A stretch of 64,000 bases of DNA from Aeromonas dhakensis (GCF_000820305.1 NZ_CDBH01000044.1:1-64000); one strand, 5' to 3'. Positions 36,481 to 47,900 are shown, numbered from the stretch's first letter. Notes: generated by a model from the sequence alone, not told the origin. A program made the numbers and translations.

Positions 36481-37548
36481 ATGAACAATCCAATCCATCC
36501 CTCCCTCACCACGGCGCTTCCCACCGGTACCGTCTGCCTGCGCATTGGCAGCCGCACCCTGTTGCTGCACCGCCGCGCCTGGCTCATCACGCTGGGGCTC
36601 CTGGTCGCCCTGGTGCTGCTCTCCCTGCTGGCGCTGACCCTGGGCTCCGGCAAACTCACCATGCTGGGGGTGATCCAGACCCTGCTTGGCGAGGGCAACC
36701 GGCTGAGCGAGGTGACCGTCTTCAAGATCCGGCTGCCGCGCATCGTCGCCGTGCTGGTGGCGGGAGCGGCCATGGGTCTCTCCGGCTGCCTGGTGCAGAC
36801 CCTCATTCGCAACCGCCTCGCCACCCCGGACATGATCGGGGTCAACGAGGGGGCCTCCTTGGCCATCATCGCCTTCTCCCTCTACCTGACTCTGGGCAGC
36901 TGGCCCTGGTGGGCCGCGCCGCTGGGTGCCCTGTTTGCCGCCGCCGTGCTCTATGCCCTGTGCAACAAGCCGGGGGAGCAGGGCTACCTGTTCGTGGTGA
37001 TCGGCATCGGCGTCTCCGAACTGATGAACGCCATCGGCCAGTTCGTGATGTCCACCCAGTCGCTGGTGCACCTCACCAGCCTCTACCTGTGGAACATGGG
37101 CAACTTCGTCGGCCAGGGCTACAGCACAGTGCTGCCGGTGGGGATCCTGATCCTGCTGGTCTGCCCCTGGATTATCTATCTCTCCCGGGCCCTCGGCGTG
37201 CTGCGTCTGGGCCCCGTCACCGCCCAGAGTCTGGGGGTGAACGTCAATCGGGTGCAGCTCGGCGTGCTGGCCCAGGCCATCGTCGTGGCAGCGCTCGGCA
37301 CCGCCATCGGCGGCCCCGTGGTCTTCATCGCCATGGCGGCCCCGGTGCTCGCCTCCTGGCTCAGCCGGGATCGCATCGTGCCGCTGTGGATTGCCGCCCT
37401 GTGCGGCGCCCTGCTGCTGCTGGCCAGCGACACCCTGGTGCGGGTGCTGGCCAGCCCCCACGAGGTGGCCACCGGCATCATGACCCGCATTCTCGGCGGC
37501 CTGCTGCTGCTGTTCATCCTGCTCAAAGACCGCCAGAAGGCCGACTGA
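36481..37548 (+). CDS. Iron-siderophore ABC transporter permease (FepG-like)
   Basis: A 355-aa second FecCD-family permease. It has 'FKIRLPRIVAVLVAGAAMGLSGCLVQTLIRNRLATPDMIGVNEGA' near 85-130 and 'IGGPVVFIAMAAPVLASWL' in the C-terminal half, as in FepG. A ~40-residue polar N-terminus precedes the first membrane segment. ATG 36481 is 13 bp after the first permease's stop; the in-frame upstream sequence is inside that gene. The ATPase gene follows after 43 bp. Confidence 0.92.
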   Translation: MNNPIHPSLTTALPTGTVCLRIGSRTLLLHRRAWLITLGLLVALVLLSLLALTLGSGKLTMLGVIQTLLGEGNRLSEVTVFKIRLPRIVAVLVAGAAMGLSGCLVQTLIRNRLATPDMIGVNEGASLAIIAFSLYLTLGSWPWWAAPLGALFAAAVLYALCNKPGEQGYLFVVIGIGVSELMNAIGQFVMSTQSLVHLTSLYLWNMGNFVGQGYSTVLPVGILILLVCPWIIYLSRALGVLRLGPVTAQSLGVNVNRVQLGVLAQAIVVAALGTAIGGPVVFIAMAAPVLASWLSRDRIVPLWIAALCGALLLLASDTLVRVLASPHEVATGIMTRILGGLLLLFILLKDRQKAD

Positions 37549-37591
37549 CGATGCCATTCATCCATTTTCAAGACAGACCGAGGGCCGCCTG

Positions 37592-38395
37592 ATGACGCTC
37601 ACCATCAATCACCTGCAATTTGGCTATCAGCACAAGCCCGTCTTCAACGACATCTCCTTCACCATTCCCCAGGGCAAGCTGGTGGGGATCGTCGGCCCCA
37701 ACGGCGGCGGCAAGTCCACCCTGCTCAAACTGCTGGCAGGCCAGGAGCAGCAGCAGGCCGGCGAGATCCTGCTCAAGGGCAAGGCGCTGGCAAGCTACGG
37801 CAAGAAGGCGCTGGCCCGCGAGCTCGCCTACCTGCCCCAGCGCCCGCTGGTGCCCGCCGGCATCCAGGTCGAGCAGCTGGTGCAGTACGGCCGCCATCCC
37901 CATCAGGGCTGGTTCAATCAGTGGAGCGAGGAGGATGCCCGCATGGTGCGCTGGGCCTGCGAGCGGATGCAGCTGGGCGACATTTTGCAGCAGAGCGCCA
38001 GCTCTCTCTCCGGCGGCCAGGCCCAGCGGGTGTGGCTCGCCATGGTGCTGGCCCAGGATGCGGACATCATCCTGCTGGATGAACCCACCAGCGCCCTCGA
38101 CATCGGCCACCAGACCGAGGTGATGGAGGCCATCCACCAGATCACCGCCGAGGGCAAGACGGTGCTCATCGTCATCCACGATCTCGCCACCGCCGCCCGC
38201 TACTGCGACGAGCTGATCGCGCTGGGGGATGGCGGCATCCAGGCCATGGGGCCGGCCCGCGAGGTGGTGACCAAGTCCCTCATCGACCGCCTCTACCAGA
38301 CCGACGTGGACATACTGCACGCCCCCGGCGACGGCGCCCCCATCATAGTGCCGCGCCGCAGGCCGCACGCCTTTGCCATGAAGCAGCAGGCCTGA
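37592..38395 (+). CDS. Iron-siderophore ABC transporter ATP-binding protein (FepC-like)
   Basis: A 267-aa ATPase with Walker A 'GPNGGGKST' (~35-43), signature 'LSGGQAQRV' (~138), Walker B 'ADIILLDEP' (~158) and the H-loop 'VIHDL'. It energises the two permeases encoded just upstream. A strong terminator follows at once, so the receptor/permease/ATPase transcript ends here. Confidence 0.94.
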   Translation: MTLTINHLQFGYQHKPVFNDISFTIPQGKLVGIVGPNGGGKSTLLKLLAGQEQQQAGEILLKGKALASYGKKALARELAYLPQRPLVPAGIQVEQLVQYGRHPHQGWFNQWSEEDARMVRWACERMQLGDILQQSASSLSGGQAQRVWLAMVLAQDADIILLDEPTSALDIGHQTEVMEAIHQITAEGKTVLIVIHDLATAARYCDELIALGDGGIQAMGPAREVVTKSLIDRLYQTDVDILHAPGDGAPIIVPRRRPHAFAMKQQA

Positions 38396-38403
38396 GCCTC
38401 ATA

Positions 38404-38430
38404 AAAAAACCGCCGAGAGGCGGTTTTTTT
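38404..38430. terminator. Bidirectional terminator between the ATPase and PPTase genes
   Basis: AAAAAAACCGCC, tetraloop GAGA, GGCGGTTTTTTT: a perfect stem with U-tracts in both directions, between convergent genes. Confidence 0.93.
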
Positions 38431-38456
38431 ATGTTTGCAGCTCGGCGCACCACCAC

Positions 38457-39239
38457 TCACAGCAGCAGGCTGGTGAGCACCCCGCCCGGCCGTGTTTGCC
38501 AGTGCCCTGTTTGCCAATGCAGTGTCTGCCAGTACATTGGCTGCCAGTAGAGCGTACAGCGCCACCCGGCGGGCAGTGTCGGGGTCAGCGAGTCCACGAG
38601 TTCAAGGGTGAGGGTCTGCTCCGTCATGGCCAGCCAGCGGGCATCGAGAAAATCAAAATAGCGCCCCACCCTGGGGTAGAGCGCCTTGAACAGGCTCTCC
38701 TTGGCCGAAAAGATCAAGGTGAGCGCCTCAGCCCTGCTCAGGCCGATGGCAGGGGCAGCGGCCGCCAGCCGGGCCCACTCCTCCCCGCTTGCAATACCGG
38801 GCCAGAGCTCGCTCGCCTGCCCCTCTGTCAGCCAGCCCTCCAGATCCAGCCCCATCCCCGCCCGGCCCGAACGCACCGCGCACAGTGCCATGCCGCGCCC
38901 TTGCAACAAGCTGTGGCTGATGCTGCCCTCAAACCCCGCAGGCCAGCAGGGTTCGCGGGCGTTGCCGATGGCCACGGGGTGCTCCGCGAGGTTGAAGGAG
39001 CGCAGGGCTTCGCGGGCCGCGAGACGCCCCGCCAAAAACTCCCCCAGCCGCTTGGGGGCCGCGCGCTGCAAGCTGGCGGGCAGCACCATGCCGGCCGCAT
39101 CGTAGCAGACCGGGGTGAAGGCGGCGGGGTCAAAGCAGACCCGTTGCAGCGCCATGTGCGCCGCGCCGGGCAGCGGCAGGCTGTCGGCCTGCACGATAAA
39201 GCGGTCCAGTGAACAGGCTGGCGCGGTGGCAATGAACAT
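38457..39239 (-). CDS. amoD: 4'-phosphopantetheinyl transferase (EntD/AmoD type)
   Basis: A 260-aa Sfp/EntD-type enzyme that primes carrier domains of AmoB, AmoF and AmoG with phosphopantetheine. Motifs are 'RLAAREAL', 'GSISHS' (~123), 'MGLDLEGW' (~147) and 'FSAKESLFKALYP' (~195), the last binding Mg2+/CoA. Odd feature: the C-terminus carries four pentapeptide repeats (YWQPM-YWQTL-HWQTG-HWQTR) from a 15-bp DNA repeat, probably outside the catalytic fold. ATG 39239 (MFIATAPAC) is preferred; the frame upstream overlaps the Fur box. It diverges from the binding-protein gene and shares that box. Confidence 0.9.
   Translation of the reverse strand: MFIATAPACSLDRFIVQADSLPLPGAAHMALQRVCFDPAAFTPVCYDAAGMVLPASLQRAAPKRLGEFLAGRLAAREALRSFNLAEHPVAIGNAREPCWPAGFEGSISHSLLQGRGMALCAVRSGRAGMGLDLEGWLTEGQASELWPGIASGEEWARLAAAAPAIGLSRAEALTLIFSAKESLFKALYPRVGRYFDFLDARWLAMTEQTLTLELVDSLTPTLPAGWRCTLYWQPMYWQTLHWQTGHWQTRPGGVLTSLLL
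38491..38552 (-). repeat. Four 15-bp degenerate tandem repeats at the 3' end of the PPTase gene
   Basis: Units of the form tgccagt/ctggctgccagt recur with 15-bp spacing and encode YWQPM, YWQTL, HWQTG and HWQTR. Keeping period 15 preserves the frame, so copy number can vary without disrupting translation. Confidence 0.75.
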
Positions 39240-39305
39240 CACGAAGAGCCCTTGGTGGATGAGCCAACATGGTAGCAAATTGCTCCCTCTACACACCACA
39301 AACAC

Positions 39306-39326
39306 AAATGACAATTCTTATCATTT
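39306..39326. promoter_or_regulatory. Fur box between amoD and the binding-protein gene
   Basis: AAATGACAATTCTTATCATTT is a near-symmetric Fur site (ATGACAAT...TTATCATT). It lies 67 bp upstream of the amoD start and 73 bp upstream of the divergent binding-protein start, so one site could control both. Confidence 0.75.
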
Positions 39327-39398
39327 GAATTTGTGGTAGCATGAGTTCGCCCGTTTGGGACCCAGTGTTCCACTGATTTCACCAAGAAGGATGTAACG

Positions 39399-40343
39399 AT
39401 GAAGATCTCCTCTCCCCTGGCTGCCGTGCTGATGCTGGCCAGTCTGGTCGGCTTCCAGGCACAGGCCGGCAGCGAGACCCGTCAGGTGACCGATGCCGAC
39501 GGCAAGACCCAGATCGTACCGGCCCAGCCCAAGCGGGTGGTGGTACTGAGCGAAATCGATCTGGACAGCGCCCTGACCCTGGGGCTGCAACCGGTCGGCA
39601 CCGTCAATGGCCGCGGCCAGTCCACCCTGCCCCGCTACCTGCTGCAACAGGCGGGCAAGGAGATCGCCGTGGTCGGCGATCTGGACAACCCCAACCTGGA
39701 GAAGCTGATCGATCTGGAACCCGACCTCATCCTCACCGGCCAGACCAAGCCCGAGCTGCTGGCTCTGCTCAAGGAGATCGCCCCCACAGTCGTCACCGGC
39801 AACTGGGGTGACTCCTGGAAGGAGATCTTCAATCGCAGCGCCCACGTGCTGAACCGGGACGCCGAAGCCAAGACCTTCCTCGCCCAGTATGACGCCCGCC
39901 TGCAGGAAGCCCGCAGCAAGCTTGCCAAGCATCAGGGCGAGCGCCTGAGCATAGTGCGCTGGAACCCCAAGGGCCCCAGCTACATGCACAGCGGCACCTT
40001 CGCCAGCAGCGTGGTGGAAGAGATGGGGCTGACCCGGCCGACCCACCAGATCGGTGACAAGACCCCCCACTCCCCGGCTCTGAGTCTGGAATCCCTCAAC
40101 CTGCTGGACGGCGACTGGCTGGTGATCGGCACCCTGAGCGCCAGCGGCGATGCGGTGGATGCCATGAAGCAGGCCGAGCAGACCCCGGCCTTCCAGCAGC
40201 TTGGCGCCATCAAGAGCAAGCGCTTCGGCGCCGTGGACGGGTCGCTCTGGACCTCCACCGGTGGCCCCCAGGCGGCCCTCAAGGTGATCGACGACGTCGA
40301 GCAGCTGCTGGCCAAACCCGATGCGGCCCCCATCACCCAATAA
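39399..40343 (+). CDS. Iron-siderophore ABC transporter substrate-binding protein (FepB-like)
   Basis: A 314-aa periplasmic protein with a signal peptide ('MKISSPLAAVLMLASLVGFQAQA') and no lipobox cysteine. It shows the class III fold pattern of ferric-siderophore binders: 'PAQPKRVVVLSEIDLDSALTLG', 'NLEKLIDLEPDLILTGQ' and a long central helix region. It should bring the ferric siderophore from the receptor to the FepDG-like permeases, which lie about 2 kb upstream on the same strand but in a separate transcript. ATG 39399 follows AAGGA; a Fur box precedes it. Confidence 0.92.
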   Translation: MKISSPLAAVLMLASLVGFQAQAGSETRQVTDADGKTQIVPAQPKRVVVLSEIDLDSALTLGLQPVGTVNGRGQSTLPRYLLQQAGKEIAVVGDLDNPNLEKLIDLEPDLILTGQTKPELLALLKEIAPTVVTGNWGDSWKEIFNRSAHVLNRDAEAKTFLAQYDARLQEARSKLAKHQGERLSIVRWNPKGPSYMHSGTFASSVVEEMGLTRPTHQIGDKTPHSPALSLESLNLLDGDWLVIGTLSASGDAVDAMKQAEQTPAFQQLGAIKSKRFGAVDGSLWTSTGGPQAALKVIDDVEQLLAKPDAAPITQ

Positions 40344-40368
40344 GCCCGCGCGATCAGCGCCCACAAAG

Positions 40369-40394
40369 AAGCCCGCATTTGCGGGCTTTTTTTT
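40369..40394. terminator. Terminator between binding-protein gene and amoH
   Basis: AAGCCCGCA (40369-40377), short loop, TGCGGGCTT (40380-40388), then a T-run to 40394. It mainly ends the plus-strand gene. Confidence 0.9.
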
Positions 40395-40417
40395 ATCCAT
40401 GGCTTTTAACATCCAAC

Positions 40418-41962
40418 TTATTCCGGCAAAGGCAGCGCCTTTCTGTCCAGTTTGCCGCTGCCGGTCTTGGGCAGGGCATCCAGCAGGATGAGCCGCGCCG
40501 GCACCATGTAGTGCGGCAGCGTCGCCTGCAGCCCCTTGCGCAGGGCGAGGCGATTGAGGGTCACCCCGCTCTTCGCCTCCACGTAGCCCACCAGCATGGC
40601 CTCGTCCCCCTCGCCCACCAGACGCACTGCCGCCTCCTGCACCCCGGCCTGGCGGCGCAGTCCCGCCTCCACCTCGCCGAGCTCGATGCGAAAACCGCGC
40701 AACTTGACCTGATCGTCGCGCCGCCCCAGATAGAGGAAACGGTCCGTCCCCAGCCACCGCACCCGATCGCCGGTGCGATAGAGGCGATGGGTGGCAAGGC
40801 GCAGGAAGGCGGTGCGGGTCAAGGCCGGCTTGCGCCAGTACCCCTCGCACAGGGCCGGGCTCTCGATGCAGAGCTCGCCGCACTCCCCCTCTGCTACCGG
40901 CTGCCCCGCCTCGTCCAGCACCCAGTGCCGATAGCCGGGCAGGCTGTGGCTGATGGTGATCTGGCCATCAGTCGGTGGCCAACGCACCTCGCTCACCAGC
41001 GACCAGACGGTGGCCTCGGTCGGCCCATAGCAGTTCCACAGCCGCCGGGTACGGGCACAGAGCTGTTCGGCCAGACCTGCGTCCAGAGCCTCGCCGCCGC
41101 ACAGGGCGGTGAGGGTATTGCGCCCCTGCCAGCCAGCCTTGAGCAGCATGCGCCAACAGGCCGGGGTGGCCTGCAGCCAGTTGATGGAGGGGGCGGCCTC
41201 GAGCAAGGCCTGCATCCCCAGCGGATCCTTGTTGTGCTCGCCGCCGGCCACCGTCAGCCGGCCACCACCCCAAAGCGGCCCCAGCATCTCCAGCAGGGAG
41301 ATGTCGAAGGCCGGGGTGGTGATAAAGAGCCAGTGGCAGTTCGGTGAGAGCCCGAGCCGCTCGCGGATCCCGTCGAGGAAGCAGAGCAGGGCCCGCCGGC
41401 TGATGACCACCCCCTTGGGCTCGCCGGTGGAGCCCGAGGTGAACATCATGTAGGCAGCCAGGGCGTCATCCACCTGGGGCCAGGAGACGGCCCCTGCCGC
41501 TGCGGGCCCGTCGAGGGTGCGTAGCGGACAACCGAAGGCGGGAGCCGGCCTGTCGCCGTCGCAGATCACCGCCGACAGGCGCGCCTGACGGGCGATCCCC
41601 TGCAGCCGCTCCACCGGAAAATCCGGCTCGAGCGGCACAAAGGTGAGACCGAGGCGCAGGCAGGCCAGCAGGCTGGCCACCAGATCGGGGCCGCGGGAGA
41701 GATAGAGACCGACCCGCTCCCCCACCGCCAGCCCCTGCAGGCGGGCGGCAATCTCGCCGACCCTGGCATTGAGCGCGCCGTAGCTAAGCCACTGCTCATC
41801 TGATCCACCCTCACTGATGCACTCCCCACCCATGCAGATGGCGGGGGCCAGCGGGGTAGCAGCGAGGCAAGCCGCCAACCGTGCGCCCAGGTTGGCCGCC
41901 CCCTCACGGGGGGCGGGCCGGGTTTGCACGAGCGGAGCCTTATGCTTGATGGTCACCGTCAT
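40418..41962 (-). CDS. amoH: Stand-alone NRPS adenylation protein AmoH
   Basis: A 514-aa lone adenylation domain. Core motifs in order: 'LYLSRGPDLVASLLACL', A3 '[12 protein letters not shown]' (~170), A4 'TTPAFDISLLEML', A5 'NCYGPTEATVWS', A7 'YRTGDRVRW', A8 'GRRDDQVKLRGFRIELGEVE' and A10 'LPKTGSGKLDRKAL'. There is no carrier or condensation domain, so it must load a carrier in trans, most simply the A-less terminal carrier of AmoG, whose gene it overlaps by 4 bp (ATGA). The amino acid (lysine, glycine or an aromatic residue in amonabactins) was not deduced. Last gene of the amo operon. Confidence 0.88.
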   Translation of the reverse strand: MTVTIKHKAPLVQTRPAPREGAANLGARLAACLAATPLAPAICMGGECISEGGSDEQWLSYGALNARVGEIAARLQGLAVGERVGLYLSRGPDLVASLLACLRLGLTFVPLEPDFPVERLQGIARQARLSAVICDGDRPAPAFGCPLRTLDGPAAAGAVSWPQVDDALAAYMMFTSGSTGEPKGVVISRRALLCFLDGIRERLGLSPNCHWLFITTPAFDISLLEMLGPLWGGGRLTVAGGEHNKDPLGMQALLEAAPSINWLQATPACWRMLLKAGWQGRNTLTALCGGEALDAGLAEQLCARTRRLWNCYGPTEATVWSLVSEVRWPPTDGQITISHSLPGYRHWVLDEAGQPVAEGECGELCIESPALCEGYWRKPALTRTAFLRLATHRLYRTGDRVRWLGTDRFLYLGRRDDQVKLRGFRIELGEVEAGLRRQAGVQEAAVRLVGEGDEAMLVGYVEAKSGVTLNRLALRKGLQATLPHYMVPARLILLDALPKTGSGKLDRKALPLPE

Positions 41963-44900
41963 AGCGCGGCCTCCGTTTGGTGCACCAGCCAGTGCCGATA
42001 GAGCCGGCTGGGGGATGGATGGGCCTTGAGGGTCTGCAGGGTGAGCTGCGCCCGCTCCTGGCCAAACGCCTCGTTGAGGGCCGCCAGCAGGGCGAGCTGC
42101 TGCACCGAATCCACCCCGAGTTCACACAGGGTCTGCTGCCAGATACCGGGCACGCCGCACTGGCGCTCCCACAGGGCCACCAGCGCGCGGGCCTCGGCCG
42201 GCGGCTGAGCCAGGCCGGGTTCATCAGCCTTGGTGGCGGCCACCTGCGGCATCACCGGGGACTGGACCGCCACCACGCTGGCCGGCTGGCTCAGATCCGC
42301 CTGCGCCAACCAGTCGAGCTCGGCCAGCCAGTCAGCCAGCACCGCCTCGGCCTGGGCCTCGGGGATCTGCTCGCCGTCGAACTCGAGGCGCAGCTGGAGC
42401 GTCTCACCCCGGCTGCTGACCACCAAGGAGAGCGGCAGCTCCACCTTCTCCACCACGGCGCCAAAGCGCGGCACCAGCTGGTGGGGTTCGGGGGCGGCAG
42501 GGGCCGCCGGCATGGGGTAGTTCTCGAACACGAACAGACTCTGAAACAGACGCGCCCGGCCTTTGGTCAGTGCCGCCAGCGACTGGGTGCCGTGCTCATT
42601 GAGTGCCATCAGGTCGGTCTGCAACTGGGCGATATGCTCGGCCAGGGTCAGCTCGGTGTGCCACGCCAGCGCCAGCGGCAGGCTGTTGATGTAGAGCCCG
42701 ACGCTCGCGGTGATCCCCTCGATGGGATAGTCCCGGCCCGGGGTCACGTTGCCCACCAGGGTGACGGCATCGCCAGAGCGGCGTGCCAGCAGACGGTGCC
42801 AGGCATATTGGGCCAACAGGCCCGCGGTCACCCCAAGCTCGCGGGCACGGCTCGCGAGCAAGGTTGCCACCTCGGTCGGCAACGCCGTGGCGCACACCGC
42901 CGGTCGCTGCTGGGTATGGCGCCCGCTTGAGCTAGCGTCCAGCGTCACCCCGAACAGGCAGGCGAGATCGTTGGGCTTGGCCAAGAGCTCGCCCCGCCCC
43001 TGCCAGTAGGCCTCGGCGCTGCGGGCTTGGCTCGCGATATGGCGGCCAAATTCGAGCCAGGCGGTATCCGGCTCGCCCTGCGGCAACAGGCCGTTCATCA
43101 GCGCCTGATAGCCGCGATGCAAGGAACCCAGCAACACGGGACCGCTCCAGCCATCCAGCACGCCGTGATGGGCGCTGAAGATCACCTTGTGGTGATCGGG
43201 GGCCAATTTGAAACAGGCAAGGCGCAGCAGGGGCGCCTGCTCCAGCGGGATCGGACGGGCCAGATCCTGCTCGCGGTAGGCTTGAACCCGTGCCTCTGCA
43301 TTTTCCACTTCAGACAAGTCCTCATAGTGGAATGGCAACTCGGCGTGCTTCAAGATGCGCTGCAGCGCGACCCCGTCCGCCAGCACCAGTTCACTGCGAA
43401 GGGCCGGCCAGCGGGCGATCTGCCCCTGCCAGGCCTCACGGTAGACCGCCACGTCCAGCGGCTGGTGATAGTCAATCTCGGTCTGCAGGTGATAGGCGTG
43501 ATCCCGGGGCAGCAACGCCCTGTGATGGAACATGCTCTGCTGAAGCGAGGTCATGGGCAGCAGGGTCTCCACCTCGCGCCCGTTCAGCACCCCATCGAGC
43601 GCAGCTTGCGAGAGAGCGATCCCCGGAAAGTCGCTCGGGGTGTGGCGCGGAGCCTGCAGGTTGCAGCAGTGCTCCACCAGCGCCGTCAGGTTCTCCGCCA
43701 GCCGCGCCATCAGGGCGTCGCTCGCCTGCTGGTTGAGGGCACCGACCTGACGCAGGGTGAGGCAGCCGTTGTAGACGCCCCCGTGCAGGCTGACCAGCTC
43801 GCGCGGCAGGTTGTCAGGGGAACTGGGTGCCCCCGGTGCCATCGGCAGGGGCTGCCAGGGTTGAGCAGCCTCGCCCTGATGGCTGACCCCCAGGTAATTG
43901 AAGACCACCAGGGCTTCGGGCAGTGCCCAGCCACGTGGGTGGTGCAACCGCAGGGCGTTGAAACCCACCCCCTTGTCCGGCACGGCGCGCAGCTGCTCCT
44001 TGGTGGCGCACACCAGCGCATCCCACGCCCCGGCATCCGCCAGCGCCAGCGGATAGGTGCTGGTGAACCAGCCGAGGGTACGGCTCACGTCCAGTTCCGC
44101 ATCGATGGCCTCACGGCCGTGTCCTTCCAGCATCACGCAGTGACGGCTGCCGTAACCCTGCTCGCTCAGGGTACGGGTCAGGGCTGCCAGCAGCAGGTCG
44201 GGCACCCGGGTGAAGTAGGCCTGGTTGGCGGTGTCGATGAGCCGGGCCGTGGTCTCCTGACTCAGTTGCAGCAGGCTGGCGGCGGCGCGGCCATCGACGG
44301 CGCGCGCAGCGATCAGCAGGTGACCCTGGCTGCCTTCCCCCTGAGCCAGCCAGAAGCCAAGCTGTTCCTCTTCCCGTTTGGCGTAGGCCGCGAGCCCCTC
44401 GCCCCACTGACGATAGCTGCTGCCCTTGGCGGGCAGCGGCTCGCCCCTGCTCACCCGTGCCAGATCTTCGGCCAGGATGCGCCAGGAGACCGCATCGATG
44501 ACCAGGTGATGGAAGGCGAGGAAGAGCCCTTCCACCGTCTCGCGATCGCCCTCCCGCTCACCTTCCAGAGAGAGATTGCGCAGGCGGGCCCAGGCCAGGG
44601 TGTGGCCGCTGGCAGGGTCAAAATCTCCCTGCAGCTCGGTCAGGCGGGCCTGCAGCTCGACCTCATCGAGATTGGCGGCATCCAGGGTCGGCAGCGGCGG
44701 CAATGGCAGCTCGGCCAGGTAGCGCTGACCGGTCGGGGTCACCGCCAGGCGCAGGGCATCGTGGTGCTGGCGCAGGGTATCCAGCCAGCCGCGCAGGGCC
44801 TCATCGTCCACCCCGGCCGGCAGGCGCAGGATCACCCCCTGGTTCCAGTGACCGGACTTGGCAAAGCCCTGCTCGAAGAACCAGTGCTGAATGGGGTGGA

Positions 44901-47900
44901 GCGGGAACTCGCCGGTCAGGCTGCCCTGCTCGCTTCTGTGGCTGACGGCTTGCTGCTGGCCGAGCTGGCGGCAAAGGCGGCGCACCGTCTTGGCTTCGAA
45001 CACGTCCTTCACGCTGCAGTGCAGCCCCGCATCCCGCAACCGGGTGGTGAGCTGGATGCTGAGGATGGAGTCACCGCCCAAGCGGAAGAAGTCATCCTCC
45101 ACCCCGAGCGGTTGCTTGAGCACCCCTTGCCAGATGGCGAGCACGGTCTGCTCCAGTTCGTTTTGCGGCTCGCCCTTGCTCTGCTGCCAGACGATGGCGG
45201 GCAGGCGGCGCAAGTCCAGCTTGCCGTTGGGGGTGAGCGGCATCTCGGGCAGCCAGCAGAGGCGCGCCGGCACCATGTATTCGGGCAGACACTCGCCGGC
45301 CCGCTGCAGCAGGGCATCGCCGTCGGGCTCGCTCGCCCCGGCCTGCAGACAGGCGTAAGCGAGCAGGCGCCCCTCCTGCACCACCACCTTGATCTGGCGC
45401 ATCGCCGGGCACAATTCGGCGAGCCGGGTCTCTATCTCCCCCGGCTCGATGCGATAGCCGCGCAGCTTGATCTGCTCGTCTATCCGGCCCAGATACTGGA
45501 TGTTGCCGTCGCGGCGCAGCAGGGCCCGATCGCCGGTGCGATAGAGGCGATGGGTACGTTCCGCCAGCGCCAGCTCGATAAAGGCCTCCTGGGTGCGCTC
45601 TGGCAGATTGAGGTAGCCACGGGCCAGCCCCAGCCCTGCCAGGCAGAGCTCGCCGGGCACCCCCACCGGACAGAGGTTGCCCGCCTCGTCCAGGATCAGC
45701 GCCTTCAGGTTGTTGACGGGGCTACCTATGGTGATGGGCGCCCCCGGGGTGAGCCGCGCGCAGAGCGCGGTGACGGTGCACTCGGTCGGGCCGTACATGT
45801 TGAACAGCGCCACCCGCTCTCCCCAGCGCTCCACCAGGCTGCTCGGGCACGCCTCGCCGCCAAAGCCGATGGCCTTGAGGGAGCCGAGATCCGCCGGTGG
45901 CAGCAGGTTCGCCAGCAGGGCGGTCGGCAAAATCATATGGCTGGCACCGCAAGCGATCGCGGCACTGATCACCCCCTCGCCCGGCTCGCCGAAGTGCAGG
46001 GCCGCGCCGCAGTAAAGCGGCAGCAAGCTGGTCATGTTGCCCGCATCAAACGAGAGGGACATGCAGTTGAACATGGCGCCACTCTGATCAATGGCGATGC
46101 GCTCACCGTGATCCACCATCAGGTTGACCAGGCTGCCCTGCTCCACCATGACCCCCTTGGGCAGGCCAGTGCTGCCGGAGGTGTAGATGATCTGGGCCAG
46201 CATGGCGGCATCGCGGGGCACGGCAGGGGCGCTGCTGGGCATCTTGTCCAGCGCAAGCTGGTGCAGATCGTGATACGCGGCAGTCGTACCCGCCAGCGCC
46301 TCACCAAGCCGCGAGTCCGGTACGCCCCCCAGCACCAGGCTGATGCCAGCGTCGGTGAGGATATGGGCCAGCCGCTCGGCGGGATAGGCAGGATCCAGCG
46401 GTACATAGGCCGCCCCCGCCTTCCAGCAGGCGAGCAGGGCGATGACAAAGGCCACATCGCGTCTGGCCTGGATGCCGATGGCGGCGCCCGGGGTGACGCC
46501 ACAGGATTGCAGCCAGTGAGCCAGCCGGTTGGCACGCACCTCCAGCTCGCCATAGGTCAACGATTGCGCACCGTCGCTGACCGCCAGCGCATCCGGGCAC
46601 TTTCCTGCACGCCGCTCGATATGACAGAGCAGGGTGTCGCGGCTCGGGTAGTCTTGCGGCAGGTCGGCAAGCTGTGCGGCCAGCGCGACCTGGTCGGTGC
46701 CCGCCTCCAGCGGCAGTTGCCAGATGTCGGTCTCGGGGGCCACCACCACGGCGCGCATCAGGTGCAGCAAGCGATCGGCAAAAGCCTGAATGCTCTCTCG
46801 CTCGAACAGGGCGGTGGCAAACAGCCAGTCCACCCTGACGGAGTCCATCAGCTCGGTCACCTTGACCGAGATGTCGGTCTTGGCCGGCAGCACAGGCGAA
46901 GTCTCCTCCACCAGCTGGCAGCCTGGGATAAGATCGTTGAAGTCCACCTTGGCCTGATAGACCAGCATGATCTGGAAGATGGGGTTGATGGCAGTAGTGC
47001 GATCGGCGCCGATGGCCTCGGCCAGCGCCTCGAAACGGTAGAGCTGGTGATCGAAGGCCGCCAGATCCTCCTCCCGGCACTGCTGCAGATAATCGACAAA
47101 GCTGGGCTTGCCGCTGAGTTGAGTGCGCAGCACGAGCGTATTGACGAAAAAGCCCACCAGCGACTCGATTTCGTGGCGCTCGCGATAGGCGAGCGGGGTG
47201 CCGATCACCACCTCCTTATCGCCGCTCTGGCGCACCATCAACAGCGCAAACAGGGCGTGCAGACCGATGAAGTTGGAGGTGCTGTGGCGCTGACAGAGGC
47301 GCTTGAAGCTCTCCCACAGCGCGTTGTCGATGGTGGAGAAGACCAGCTCGCCGCCGCTGTCCTGATGGGCCGGGCGCGGCTTGTCGAGCGGCAGGCCGTG
47401 CACCTCGGGGCTGCCGCCGAGCCGGTCGACCCAGAATGGCTTGAACTCGGCGTGATAATCGAGAAAACGGTCCGAGTTGAACCAGCGGGCATAGTCGATG
47501 TAGGTGAGCGGCAGCTCGCTCACCTGCAGGGGTTCGCGGTTCTGATGGGCCAGGAAGGCGCGCTTGAGATCCGCGAACATGTTCTTGACCGACCAGCCGT
47601 CGGAGATGATGTGGTGCTGGGTGATCAGCAGCACGTGCTCACGGCTGCCGAGTCGAATAAGGTGCACCCGGCTGAGATCCCCCTGAGTCAGGGAGAAGGG
47701 GCGCCCAATCTCTTCCCGCACCCGGCGGGCCACATAGGCCTCGCGCTCGGCAATGGGCTCTGCGCTCACGTCCTCGATCTGCAACGTGAAGGGCGTGTGG
47801 GGCAGGATCTCCTGCGCCCCCCTGCCCGCCTCGTCCTTGATGAAGCGGGTTCGCATGCTGGGGTGGCGGGCAAACAGGTGGTCGAAGGCAAACTCCAGCG

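Noticed and set aside
38491..38552. Short tandem repeats as a CRISPR array
   Set aside because: Only four 15-bp degenerate units inside a coding frame, with no spacers and no cas genes.
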